Under the pieces are notes generated by a model. The model saw nothing but the letters and a program-made list of their open reading frames with translations, was not told where the DNA came from and ran no database searches. Shown here piece by piece: positions 56,701 to 64,000 of a DNA stretch of 64,000 nt. Origin of the DNA: Halichondria panicea. Taxonomy: Eukaryota > Porifera > Demospongiae > Suberitida > Halichondriidae. Position numbers and translations under genes: made by a program. Position 1 is the first letter of the stretch, and every line of letters begins with the position of its first letter. The stretch is taken from assembly GCF_963675165.1 (NCBI RefSeq), contig NC_087390.1:6230319-6294318 (forward strand), read 5' to 3'.

Positions 56701-59700
56701 AAGTTAGCGAAAGTGGAAGTGGCATAAAATCTCTTAGCTTGAGAACCCGTAGAAAACAGGTTTCCAAACCCCACCCCTCCGAAGCCGCTGCCGTGATGTT
56801 AACTACTCAAGCAGGAAAAATGTTGAAATTACCTCAGGAAAAATCGCTATCAAAATTGCATAATTTACGAGGAGATGTTGTTCCGCATATGAGGACGAAG
56901 TGTTTGGAGGGTTCTAGTACCGCAACTACTTCACTGTCTCCAATTGAAGAAATGCCGCAAGAAAATTTGAAATCATCCGAATCTAGTGACACTATGAAGG
57001 AAGGCTGTGAGGTCGTTATGTTGAATATTGTAAAGATTAACAAGATGACTGCTATCAAAGAAACTGAATCAGTTCCTGAAAATGTGGAATCAAATTCTCA
57101 ACAAATTACCGAAAACTTTGATATTGATACGACCCCATTGAAGAACGCCCACCCTACTTACATCCCCACACCCGTCACAGACTCTTACACCTCCACAGCC
57201 TCCCATACCCTTACACTTGTCACAGCCTCCCACACCCCCACACCTATCACAGCCTCCCACACCTCCACACACAGCACAGAAGGACGACCAATCGGGGCTC
57301 CGACAGATATTGGATTTCAAACATACAGTCGAGATAGCGATGGGAAGATTGTGTGTACTGGAAATGTGCAGAAGACAAAATCAGATTCTCTGAACAAGTC
57401 TAAAAATGTGAGACGAGAGGGGGATTTCCCTGGAGATGGGGATTTCCCTGGTAGACAAATATTTGGGACATGTCTGCTAAATTCTTCGCATGTAAAAACA
57501 GATAATAGCAAAGGTTCTAATTTAGACAATGCCGTTACGGGTGTTGTTGACATGGCAACGAACTCTGAACCTAATATCAAGAACAGTACCGAGAAAGTTT
57601 TGGCAGAAAACACTGCCGTTGCTATCGGTGGTAACGAGCAGCAGAAATTAGAGGCTTCAAAGAAGAAAATTACTGATGACAGGGACAAAGTGGCACCTCC
57701 CCCTAGTGACCCTCCTAGCAACGATGGTAATGGAGTGGAGGTCGACAATGACGACATGACTACAGTTGAGGATACGCAAATGGAGGTAGAAAATAACGAA
57801 GAAAAGTTGGAGGAAACGAACGTTGAAAAGATGCAAGTGCAGAATGATGAATTGGAGGCTACAAATGATGACAAAAGAACGGCTGAGGACACTAGTACTG
57901 AGGCAACAAATGACGAGAAGACGCAAAAGGAGGTCAGAAAGGACGAGTGTGAGGACTTAGAGGATCCTTTACAAGTGGTAAAGGATAAACTGTTAGCCAC
58001 GCCCACTCATCAGCGGACTGTTGTAGCCACGCCCACTCATCAACGGACTGTTGTTGCCACGCCCATTCATCAACGGATAGTTGTTGCCACACCCATTCAT
58101 CAAAGTGAAGTTGAAGCCACACCCACTCATCGACGGTCCTCAGATCCGGCTGGAATACTGAAACACATCAGTCAGTTTGATACGCCCTCCACAGCCAAGG
58201 TGAGGGGTGTGGTCTATAATCAGCCGTTTTGGTAGCTATCTTTGAGAATTGTGTTCAGATTGTCCAATTTCAAAACTGATTGATAGCTCCCTTCCAATGA
58301 TGTGTTTAGATACAAGTTCGGTGATTGTTCAAAATCCATCCATTTAATTAACAAAACCAAAGGCCTTGCAGTTGTTTTTTCAGCCGTTTTGACAGTTATC
58401 TTTGAGAGACTGTAAATGAGTGTTCAGATTGTGTATGACGAGCTCTGTAGCTCTAAGTCTGTTTTTAGACTGTCTGAGATTGCATCTGGTGTGCATTCTT
58501 ATACTGTAATTGTAGTTGGCCTTCTTCAATGGTGGCCATGACGAGCAAGGAACTCCATTTGTACTGTAGCTAGCTAACTCACTTTTGATGGCTGTCTTTG
58601 TTTGATATAGCATTTGTGATATTGTTTTAGTTTTTTTACACGTAGATTTGCATTGATCTGATTGGTCGCTACAGAGTGAGAGGCGTGTCCAGTTTGGAGG
58701 GACAACAGTTCACGTTCCAGCCAGCAAAGAGGTCAAGACTCCGAGCCATGGTGGGTGTGATCAGTAGGGTCATAGGTCATGTGTGGGGTCATTTAGTGTA
58801 CACCAGGAGTGTATGAACTCCTGTGTACACTTTAGTCACGAATTATTATCCATTCCTTTGCACAATTTGATCACCCCTACACACACACACACACCTTACC
58901 CACCCACTCCACACACACAGCTCGTGCAGCTCGAGCGCCCCAGGCTGTATTCTCCTCTAGACGAACACTGCTAACGCTACTCACACCGCCACACAACAAA
59001 ATGATCACTGTACCTAAAGTAAGCACATCAATGGATGCATGTTTTTTATTGTACTAAAATCGTACGGTACAATTTCTACTTTTTTCACTCGTGTCATTCT
59101 TTGCAGCCTCCTGTGACTCCGTCCCTTGGGTCATGTGATCTGGTATACCCGTCACTGACCGAGTGCCCCTCCCCCATCGAGCAGATATTACCCTCCCTGT
59201 CAGCCAGCAAGTCGTACGTTGTCTTGTCAGTAAATATACTGAGTTAGCCTCGGTCCCAGGCCAATTTTTCTTAAAACTGAAAAATGAAATTTAGTACTAA
59301 GCAGTGTTTACTACTCGTCCCCTCACACCTCACACACCTCACACCTCAAACACCTCACACCTCACACACCCACACAGCACACACGGTCTGGTGCAGCTGG
59401 TACGTGCTCGGAACATCACAACTGTTGGCAACATCTCATCTCTCACGGAGCAGCAGGCACAGACACTACCAATCAAGAGTCCAAAGGTCATCAACCTCCG
59501 GAACGCCCTACGATCGTTTGAGCAAAATCTGGTATAAATAATTATAATTGTCATTATTTTAATCATGTTTTCTCTCTCTATGTGCAGGGGTCAAAGCGCA
59601 AGTCATCGACTTCCGATGCTGACTCAACAATACTTCCTCCCACAAAGGTTGCCAAGACGACTACTGAACCTGAGACAAACTCTGACCCCTTGGCGACCTC

Positions 59701-60610
59701 TAAGGAAACTACTGATGTATTGAACTCTAAAAATGTTTTTGAAGATCCCGAGAATATTATTCCGAATACTCCTGAACCAACCTTCAACCTATCCACACCC
59801 GATAGCGAGCTGGTTGCCATGGGAGACGACAAGCCACACCCACCCAGCGAAGACTTGGATATGACCCCTGACCTTCTACCATCCGTTGAACAGGCAGCTA
59901 ATAACATGCCATTAATGAAAGTTACCGAACATGATCAAACATCCACTGAACTTAATGCCGCTACAGAAACAGCTTCTTTACAGTCTTCGATATTACACGA
60001 TCATTTATACTGCTCCCAACCTTCCGCTACTACCAATACAAGCAATAGAGGGTCACATGACACAGGCAGTGAATCACATGACATGGAAAGCGTGTCACAT
60101 GACACAGGCAGTGGATCACATGACACGGGCAGTGGATTACATGACATGGGCAGCGGATCTATCGTAGAACCTGTAAATAGAGACAAACTTCGTATGGGAT
60201 CAATTGATCACACTTATTGTAGAGCAGATGTGGCTCCAGTTAGCCAAGAATTGTTCTCCGAAGCTGACCACACCTCCACTGAGCAGCAGCAACACGCCTC
60301 CCCACAGGTTCCCATGGATACCAGCAACCAATCTATTCAAGAGGCGCAATCATCAGCGGACACCTCTAAAACCAAACAATCTAGTATTTTAATTGAGGAT
60401 CAATTGTCAACGGAAACGAGCGATTCTGTTGTTGAATACAAAGAGCCGATAAAGGATGTAGCTGCAATGAGTGAATCTGATTGGACGCTGCTTGGAGAAC
60501 TACTGTCAAGAGGAGCAAACAATTGTCATAATCTGAGCCGCGAGAAAATACAATTTTTCTTCAAGAAATCGAATCGATTTTCTAAAACACTTTTTACGCA
60601 CAAAACTTAG
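42237..60610 (+). CDS. RIF1: RIF1, replication-timing and DNA-repair factor
   Basis: HEAT-repeat scaffold that recruits PP1 to reverse DDK phosphorylation of MCM, sets replication timing and steers break repair. 29 exons: 42237-42328, 42630-42711, 42796-42913, 43449-43641, 44094-44184, 44268-44534, 45161-45299, 45403-45452, 45522-45629, 46378-46584, 46642-46746, 47571-47697, 50482-50601, 50654-50725, 50782-50998, 51129-51324, 51698-51799, 52283-52785, 53330-53521, 53786-53948, 54336-54581, 54883-55044, 55744-55880, 56009-58199, 58675-58750, 58921-59018, 59107-59213, 59378-59531, 59588-60610. Phases all close; 2445 residues (human 2472). The N-terminus shows [37 protein letters not shown] and RLKLLLMPL. 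Pre-IDR block: [15 protein letters not shown]1 docking: GILK (about 1944) then RRVQF (about 1962). The C-terminal domain has [20 protein letters not shown] and LPIKSPKV. A long tail follows. Confidence 0.95.
42453..42540 (-). repeat. Single reverse copy of the DBF4/RIF1 minisatellite unit
   Basis: AGCCAGGTTAATGGGCCCCA, then AGTCTCTCCATAGCATGTGT and AGCAGGCCACCCTCTATAAT. Same unit as 4280-4875 in reverse. RIF1 intron 1. Confidence 0.85.
43186..43316. mobile_element. Hairpin element 'ATTAAAATCTGCTTC'
   Basis: Arms ATTAAAATCTGCTTC / GAAGCAGATTTTAAT and inner arms TCTTTCTTTGGTACCTCCA / TGGAGGTACCAAAGAAAGA. 131 bp, RIF1 intron 3. Confidence 0.8.
43701..43986. repeat. Inverted repeat of about 286 bp in RIF1 intron 4
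   Basis: Left CCATAACTTGAGTACCGTTG, then TGATTTTCTGAAAGCTTAGA and AAGAGACCTTTCAAAT. The right side mirrors this with ATTTGAAAGGTCTCTT, TCTAAGCTTTCAGAAAATCA and CAAGTTATGG. The arms are about 90 bp with several mismatches. Confidence 0.8.
44675..44805 (+). repeat. Dispersed repeat 'CTTGTCTAGAGCTACAGAAT'
   Basis: Intronic copy in RIF1 intron 6. Further copies in this gene lie at 45695-45795 and 51000-51085. Confidence 0.8.
44903..45127. mobile_element. MITE-like element 'TACCGTATAGCGCGAAATTT'
   Basis: Ends TACCGTATAGCGCGAAATTT then TCGAGG, and CCTCGAAAATTAGCGCTATA then CAGTA. A sub-family of the TACCGTATAGCGGG elements. A partial copy is at 51590-51672. RIF1 intron 6. Confidence 0.75.
45904..46327. 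mobile_element. 424-bp element with 40-bp inverted ends
   Basis: Left ATTGTGACAGGCTCTGGGAA then AACAGACCAATTGG, and right CCAATTGGTCTGTTTTCCCA then GAGAGAGCCTGTCACAAT are near-perfect inverted repeats. The inside is unique here and non-coding. RIF1 intron 9. It resembles a non-autonomous DNA transposon. Confidence 0.8.
46975..47160 (+). repeat. Dispersed repeat 'GTGGTGGTTGGTACTAACCA'
   Basis: Copy of the 25855 element (TGGTACTAACCACCTCTAGA; ATTGACAATAGCCACC). RIF1 intron 11. Confidence 0.75.
47365..47527. mobile_element. MITE-like element, diverged 'ACCGTATAGCGGG' relative
   Basis: Right end ACGAAAATTACCCGCTATAC is intact and the left end (TCTGTATGGTGGAATTTTTC) is decayed. Inner CGAAATTATTCTACCA and TACGAAATATTT match 53137-53265. 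RIF1 intron 11. Confidence 0.65.
47727..48095 (+). repeat. 65-78-bp minisatellite in RIF1 intron 12
   Basis: Five tandem copies of the same unit as in DBF4 intron 6 (AACACATGCTATGGAGA, TTTGGGGCCCATTAACC, GGCTGTATTATAGAGGG). Confidence 0.92.
48100..48370 (+). repeat. Direct duplication of about 125 bp in RIF1 intron 12
   Basis: ACAGTCTTCAGTGTTGGAAT, GTCCCAGGGGTA and TTAAGCAAATCCACTCCC occur twice, at 48115-48222 and 48232-48380, with a small insertion in the second copy. Confidence 0.7.
48387..48579. mobile_element. MITE-like element 'TACCGTATTACTAGAATATT'
   Basis: Ends TACCGTATTACTAGAATATT and AACATTCTAGTAATAC and core TGCGTTCTGGCAAGGATC. 193 bp, RIF1 intron 12 just before the nested gene. 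Confidence 0.75.
48674..49719 (-). CDS. Type II single-pass membrane protein nested in RIF1 intron 12
   Basis: Two exons, 49719-48985 and 48895-48674, phase 0, give 318 residues (312 from the second Met at 49701). The cytoplasmic N-terminus has Tyr motifs ([18 protein letters not shown]) and a basic KKTKCC just before one long membrane helix (about residues 81-108, [20 protein letters not shown]). There is no signal peptide. The outside part begins with a coiled-coil-like stalk ([20 protein letters not shown]) rich in N-x-T/S sequons, then a Cys-containing head ([57 protein letters not shown]). The layout suggests a glycosylated surface receptor or adhesion protein. No family recognised. It is antisense to, and inside, RIF1. 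Confidence 0.8.
50105..50481 (+). repeat. 377-bp (CA)n/C-run/CACTCTCACTC satellite at RIF1 exon 13 acceptor
   Basis: CA repeats interrupted by CTCTCACTC and C-runs at fairly regular spacing, ending in ACACAG at the exon at 50482. Confidence 0.95.
51000..51085 (+). repeat. Dispersed repeat overlapping the RIF1 exon 15 donor
   Basis: AGCTACAGAGTGCATCTCTT, GATATTAATCGCTTTTTAGT and ATGACCTCCCGAAGTAGCTT. It starts 2 bp after the exon 15 end, so this donor (gttagctac) may come from the repeat. Confidence 0.7.
52085..52238. mobile_element. MITE-like element 'TACCATATAGAGGGTATATT'
   Basis: Ends TACCATATAGAGGGTATATT and AATATACCCGCTATACGGTA, inner TCGAGGGTATAAATGTTCG / GCGAAAATTTATACCCTCGA. Same sub-family as 514-717. 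It ends 44 bp before RIF1 exon 18. Confidence 0.85.
52861..52988. mobile_element. Hairpin element 'AGTGTTTAGGAAGTTTCTAC'
   Basis: Arms AGTGTTTAGGAAGTTTCTAC and GTAGAAACTTCCTAAACAGT, then ATGATTTAGAAG / CTTCTAAATCAT. Inverted relative to 55247-55380. RIF1 intron 18. Confidence 0.85.
53137..53265. mobile_element. MITE-like element, diverged 'TATAGCGGGTAATTTTTG'
   Basis: Left TTATAGCGGGTAATTTTTGT and right ACGAAAAATAACTTGCTATA, with inner TTCGTATGAACTACTATTTC. RIF1 intron 18. Confidence 0.65.
53292..53329 (+). repeat. (CA)n before RIF1 exon 19
   Basis: CA tract ending in ACACAG at the exon at 53330. Another (CA)n follows the exon 19 donor at 53525-53620, and another precedes exon 20 at 53718-53785. 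Confidence 0.95.
54005..54325 (+). repeat. Dispersed repeat 'GAGAGGCCATAACTTGTGTT' (two tandem halves)
   Basis: CCAAATCAGGCCTGTTTTCG, then TAGCTATGTTTGAGAGGCCA and TAACTTGTGTTGCGAGCGTC. The same element occurs at 63340-63515, 58222-58440, 43030-43090 (reverse) and about 30285-30400. Confidence 0.8.
54590..54822. mobile_element. MITE-like element, degenerate 'CGTATAGCTAGCGGGTATA'
   Basis: Left CGTATAGCTAGCGGGTATAA and right TTATACCCGCTATGCGGTA, inner TCGAGAGTAGTATGAAC. RIF1 intron 21. Confidence 0.65.
54905..54996 (+). repeat. In-frame RGG-type repeats in RIF1 exon 22
   Basis: Four 21-bp units TCACGTGAcAAGAGGGGTGG encode [21 protein letters not shown] and SHDTRGG. Confidence 0.9.
55247..55380. 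mobile_element. Hairpin element, inverted partner of 52861-52988
   Basis: Arms TTAGACACTGTTTAGGAAGT and ACTTCCTAAACAGTGTCTAA. The upstream flank 55090-55246 is the reverse complement of 52989-53130 (AGCCAATCAGATT, ATGGTTGCTATGATC). Confidence 0.85.
56110..56680 (+). repeat. In-frame Thr/Ala-rich repeats in the large RIF1 exon
   Basis: Tandem units encoding [13 protein letters not shown] (four copies), then two long near-identical copies of [19 protein letters not shown] with [20 protein letters not shown]. The low-complexity disordered region is expected for the RIF1 middle part. Confidence 0.88.
57995..58135 (+). repeat. In-frame VATPTHQR repeats in RIF1
   Basis: Five 27-bp units encoding (V/L)ATPTHQRTV-like repeats, just before the PP1-docking segment. 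Confidence 0.85.
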
Positions 60611-61002
60611 TGCAAATGATTGTGTACGTTGCCCCTAGTTACCATCGCCCGTTCCTTGTATATAATTATGTATGATTATACTTTTTATTTGTGCACAATT
60701 TATACAATATAGACAACGTACTTCATCTTGTTCAATGTTTGTATTAGAACTTGATTAACAGTAATTATAATTATAATTATATACTTATTATAATCGAGTG
60801 AAGTGTTTTCAAATTTCTAAGGGAATAATAAGTATAAAATTATATATTAATTTATCATCACGTACAGTAACAAATTAAAATTTAAGCAGAAAGTATAACT
60901 AATTAGCGCATGACATGATTATTATAATGTACAGTAAATAAATAATTATGTACAGCAGATAATTAGATCAATTAATTAATTATATATCACATACATAATG
61001 AA
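60611..61002. other. Convergent 3' intergenic spacer (RIF1 / RCC1 protein)
   Basis: Very AT-rich, with ATAATTATAATTATAATTAT near 60760 and several AATAAA/TTTATT polyadenylation-type signals for both genes. No coding potential. Confidence 0.6.
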
Positions 61003-62157
61003 TTATATATCACAGCTCAGAGCGGCAGTATGATAGTAGGAGCAATCCACAGCTATACAGTTGCTAGGCAACCCCTCCACTCGTCTCGGCACATCACTAC
61101 GAAACAAATAACGATGACCTTTGGCCTCCGGGTGGCCTAGACGCCCGTCACTGCCACACCCCCAAGTGAACACGCCCCCCTCACGGGTCACAGCCGCACT
61201 ATGGATACCTCCACACACCACACTTATCACACACTCTCCTCCAAAACTGGACGGGTTGATCTTAGTCGGCAACTCTTTGCTCTCCTGACTTCCTAGTCCC
61301 AGTTTCCCCTTGTAACCATCGCCCCACGAATAGATGTGACCATCTATCGTACAAGCTAGTGTGTGGGCGTGTCTTTCTCCCAATGAACAACTGGCTTTTG
61401 CGATAGCAATTCCGTCCAATCCGGTCACATGACTGAGTTTATTTCGGTCTGATTTTCCACCCAATCCAAGCGCTCCGTCCGCCCCTCTTCCGGCCATTAA
61501 TAGCATTCCATCACTGGTAACCACAGCAACGTGCGAGTAGCCACAGCCGACGAATGAGATTGCATTGCCACCGGGAATGTCTATTTTCGTAGGAGATGTT
61601 CGCTCAAGTGTATCACCATGTCCCAGTACGCCATGAGCTCCTGTTCCCCACGACCAACAAGAACCATCTGAAGCGATTGCATACGTATAGTTGTAACCAC
61701 AAGCAACCTGGTTGAATCGAACTCCGCACTCTATCGGCACTTGAACAGGGACAGTCTCAAAAGGGGAGGCTTCTTTAATCATCCCCAGGACATTGTGGGA
61801 TCGATTATAGCCCCAGGCATACAGTTGTCCTTCTGAAGTGATACAAGCAGCGTGCCAGAAACCAGCAGACACTTGCACCGGTGTGTCCCGCAGGACTAAT
61901 TCCGTGGGGTGGGTGTGGTCTTCTTCTGATCCCGTGCCTAATCGACCGTGTTTTCCCCATCCACAGGCAAAAATTTGTCGTTTTTTCGTCCCATCTTTGG
62001 CCTCTATTTCACATAGTAACAGAGTGAAGTGAGCACCACATGAGATTTGGAGGGGGGAGGATTTAGGGAGTTTTACGAATTGTGGTGTTTCGGCTGAAGC
62101 TGTTAGTCCATTGCCAAGTTGTCCGTACTTGCCAAAGCCCCAGCTATACACGGCCAT
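61003..62157 (-). CDS. RCC1-repeat beta-propeller protein, intronless
   Basis: A single 384-codon frame made almost entirely of seven RCC1 repeats: [89 protein letters not shown] and [15 protein letters not shown]. Seven blades form a complete propeller, and no BTB, HECT or other domain is attached. RCC1-fold proteins act as Ran exchange factors or as protein-binding platforms. The nuclear N-terminal tail of true RCC1 is missing, so a direct Ran-GEF role is uncertain. The lack of introns, while all neighbours but one have many, suggests a retrocopy that stayed functional. It is head-to-head with spartin, 331 bp apart, across a GT-rich promoter region. Confidence 0.9.
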   Translation of the reverse strand: MAVYSWGFGKYGQLGNGLTASAETPQFVKLPKSSPLQISCGAHFTLLLCEIEAKDGTKKRQIFACGWGKHGRLGTGSEEDHTHPTELVLRDTPVQVSAGFWHAACITSEGQLYAWGYNRSHNVLGMIKEASPFETVPVQVPIECGVRFNQVACGYNYTYAIASDGSCWSWGTGAHGVLGHGDTLERTSPTKIDIPGGNAISFVGCGYSHVAVVTSDGMLLMAGRGADGALGLGGKSDRNKLSHVTGLDGIAIAKASCSLGERHAHTLACTIDGHIYSWGDGYKGKLGLGSQESKELPTKINPSSFGGECVISVVCGGIHSAAVTREGGVFTWGCGSDGRLGHPEAKGHRYLFRSDVPRRVEGLPSNCIAVDCSYYHTAALSCDI

Positions 62158-62180
62158 CTGTGGGTGTGTGTGTGTGTGGA

Positions 62181-62216
<36 letters not shown>

Positions 62217-62236
62217 TGTGTGTGTGAGGGTGTGTG

Positions 62237-62268
<32 letters not shown>

Positions 62269-62488
62269 GTGTGTGTGTGTGTGAGGGTGTGTGTGGTGTG
62301 TGTGTGTACCTATAAAGTATTAACTAGTCTAAAAAAGTCTATAGAGAAAGTATACACAGACTCCACACAATAGAGCAACTCACCTACAACTTCAATTTTT
62401 GCTGCAGAGGTAGCCCCTCCCCCCTTTTAAACAAAGTAAACAAACCACTGGATTGATTAAATAGCACCTGACTTGCCCCAGAGAAGTA
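62158..62488. promoter_or_regulatory. Divergent promoter region of RCC1 protein and spartin with (GT)n
   Basis: The interval between two divergent start codons. Positions 62160-62308 are (GT)n with GA interruptions, beginning 2 bp from the RCC1-protein ATG. The rest is unique. Promoter role is inferred from position. Confidence 0.55.
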
Positions 62489-64000
62489 ATGGCGACCTTA
62501 CAAGCAGAGCGACCGTCCACTACACGCCATCCTCCCAGACCCAGTGCTCCTCCCAGAGCTGCCGTTAGTGTAACAGAAGTATCCACTGAAGAACTGATAG
62601 CAACCAGACTAGCCCTGGGCCAGAGCTACTTCGATAAAGCCAAGCAGTGAGTTACATACAATCGTATCATACGTGTAGTACCACTGATACAATGTACACA
62701 CTACAAGGAAGTATCTTACATGTAGCTATTACGATGTACAGGAGTACTCCTGCGATTGATATACCATAATTTATATGATAAAAAAAAGATAAAAAAAAAC
62801 TACGTGTACGTATATGATTTAAGTAATTGACCCCACCCCCACCCCTCCCCCCAGATACATAGCGGATGCGCTTGGTGAGGATGAGAGTGGTTGTAGAATG
62901 GAGGCGCTGGACTTGTACAACAAGAGCCTCACTTATCTACGGTCGGGTGTGGCCAGTCTCAGGACCAGTCTCGGAGATAGTCTCACCACAATGGCCCTCA
63001 ACGAACTCAAGGGAAAGATGGAGAGGTGTGTGTGTGGTGTGGGCGGTGTGTGTGGGTGGTGTGTGTGGGTGTGAGTTCTAGCAATTTCTTCATTTAATGT
63101 TCTGTGTGTATACACTCCACATACACAGAATGAAGAATTCAATAAAATCACGGATGGAAGTACTTTTGGAACAGGAGATTGAGGAGAGAGCGCAAACCAA
63201 AGCCAGCGCTGTAACCACCCAAACTGGTCAAACCGGTCAGACGAGTACAACTGCCGAGGCTAGCGGCAGTAGGGAGGAAACAAAGGCCGACATGTTGTTC
63301 AACACTGACAATGGTAACTAACACAGAAAGCTACGACCATGCAATGAGTAGCACTTTGATAGGTTAACAATATGGTGTGCTTAGATCAGTAATTTATTTC
63401 GTGCCCATTTACTGAAAAAAAGCGTGGGCTATAAGTGGGCGCTTTTTCCAAATCAGGCCTGTTTTCATAGCTATGTTTGAGAGGCCATAACTTGTGTTGC
63501 GAGTGTCTTTAGGTACTCATCTTGCACACACACCCTCACAGGTATAGCCCTATTTGAAGTGGACAGTCGTGATCATGTGAGACGGTACGAGGACGCAGAT
63601 GCTCTGAGTGTGTTCAAGTACCGAGAGAAGATTGAGGGACAGCCCCCTGCATTCCTGCAATGTGGGGGGTTCGTGTACCCCCTGGTGAGAGGGAAATCCC
63701 CCATCCTCAAGTCTGGGGAGAGGATGTACATGTTCCCTGAGCTGAGAGGAGAAGGTGAGTACTGTACTCCAGTACTGTACCTACATGTATATATACCACA
63801 CGGTACTGTTGGTGTTACAGTACTAGCTTTGTGTAGCTACGTGAGTGGTTGTTGGTTAGAGGTATGTGTGCCTCGAGGCGTAGCTAAAAGTAACTGTGTT
63901 GTATACTGTAGCAAGCTAAGTGGCTTGGCACTGAGTGTTGACTATAGCTAACTAATTAAGGGCCCAGTTTGCAACACTTATGAGTAGTTTTGTGTGTGCT
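62489..64000 (+). CDS. SPART: Spartin, 5' part (truncated by window edge)
   Basis: Adaptor on endosomes and lipid droplets, linked in humans to Troyer syndrome. Exons 62489-62646, 62855-63025, 63129-63313 and 63542-63754, with closing phases; the next exon is outside. An N-terminal Pro/Arg-rich leader is followed by an MIT three-helix bundle (about 39-125: LALGQSYFDKAKQ, EALDLYNKSLTYLRSG, MKNSIKSRMEVLLEQ). MIT domains bind ESCRT-III tails. After a polar linker comes ALFEVDSRDHVRRYE, then PAFLQCGGFVYPLVRGKSPI and KSGERMYMFPEL. This block (FLQC.(D/G)W/F.YPLVP..SPVL....YMFP) is the spartin-specific middle domain. The C-terminal senescence domain is beyond the window. Donors at 63026 and 63755 are canonical. 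Confidence 0.9.
63340..63515 (+). repeat. Dispersed repeat 'GAGAGGCCATAACTTGTGTT' in spartin intron 3
   Basis: Nearly identical over about 150 bp to 54070-54240 in RIF1 (TAGTAGCACTTTGATAGGTT, ACTGAAAAAAAGCGTGGGCT, ATAAGTGGGCGCTTTTTCCA), indicating recent movement. Confidence 0.85.

Noticed and set aside
55997-58006. Long minus-strand open frames opposite the large RIF1 exon
   Set aside because: Antisense shadows of repetitive Thr/Ala-rich coding sequence; no splice signals or protein features.
1-64000. tRNA, rRNA, snRNA genes, operons or a defence/biosynthetic cluster
   Set aside because: I looked for tRNA arms and for runs of same-pathway genes and saw none; this is a typical unclustered animal gene neighbourhood. 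A covariance-model search could still reveal a small RNA gene.

Overview
The window is nuclear DNA from an early-branching animal, most likely a marine sponge (demosponge). The reasons are animal-specific genes (RIF1, TMTC, DBF4, a Boule-like RRM protein, PDIA4/ERp72, spartin), standard-code exons split by many short to medium GT-AG introns, dense gene packing on both strands, small secreted or membrane proteins of no familiar family, and heavy loads of (CA)n/(GT)n microsatellites and short hairpin (MITE-like) elements. The phylum assignment is inference. No prokaryotic, viral or organellar segment was seen. I rebuilt exons by hand from reading-frame phase and GT/AG boundaries; in nearly every gene the phases close exactly.

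Layout. 1-2172 (-): ATP synthase beta subunit (5' part, running off the left edge), head-to-head with DBF4 (2492-6382, +), the regulatory subunit of the CDC7 replication kinase. 6976-10205 (+): chondroitin-synthase-like double glycosyltransferase. 10494-13877 (+): membrane-anchored ankyrin-repeat protein; its second exon has been amplified with its splice acceptor into a 13-copy 75-bp array. 14407-15958 (-): small secreted Cys-rich protein. 16194-16637 (+): doubtful hypothetical ORF. 17242-17805 (+): 90-aa RIIa-domain protein. 18302-21171 (+): Boule/DAZ-like RNA-binding protein. 21475-22473 (-): intronless membrane protein with an HNH/zinc-ribbon-like signature. 22822-27048 (-): PDIA4/ERp72 with a KDEL tail and a destroyed third active site. 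29723-37013 (+): 14-exon TMTC O-mannosyltransferase. 38603-41585 (+): secreted CUB-like protein. 42237-60610 (+): complete 29-exon RIF1 (about 2445 aa), carrying a nested antisense gene for a type II membrane protein in intron 12 (48674-49719). 61003-62157 (-): intronless seven-bladed RCC1 protein. 62489 to the right edge (+): spartin (5' part).

How the genes relate. DBF4 and RIF1 act on the same switch: DBF4-CDC7 phosphorylates MCM and RIF1-PP1 reverses this. They lie about 36 kb apart here. PDIA4, TMTC and the glycosyltransferase all act on proteins in the secretory pathway. Otherwise this looks like an ordinary, unclustered animal gene neighbourhood.

The most unusual signals are the splice-acceptor array in the ankyrin gene; a strand-asymmetric arrangement in which (GT)n follows splice donors and (CA)n forms splice acceptors in many unrelated genes; several hairpin element families; and degenerate catalytic motifs in PDIA4 and the glycosyltransferase.
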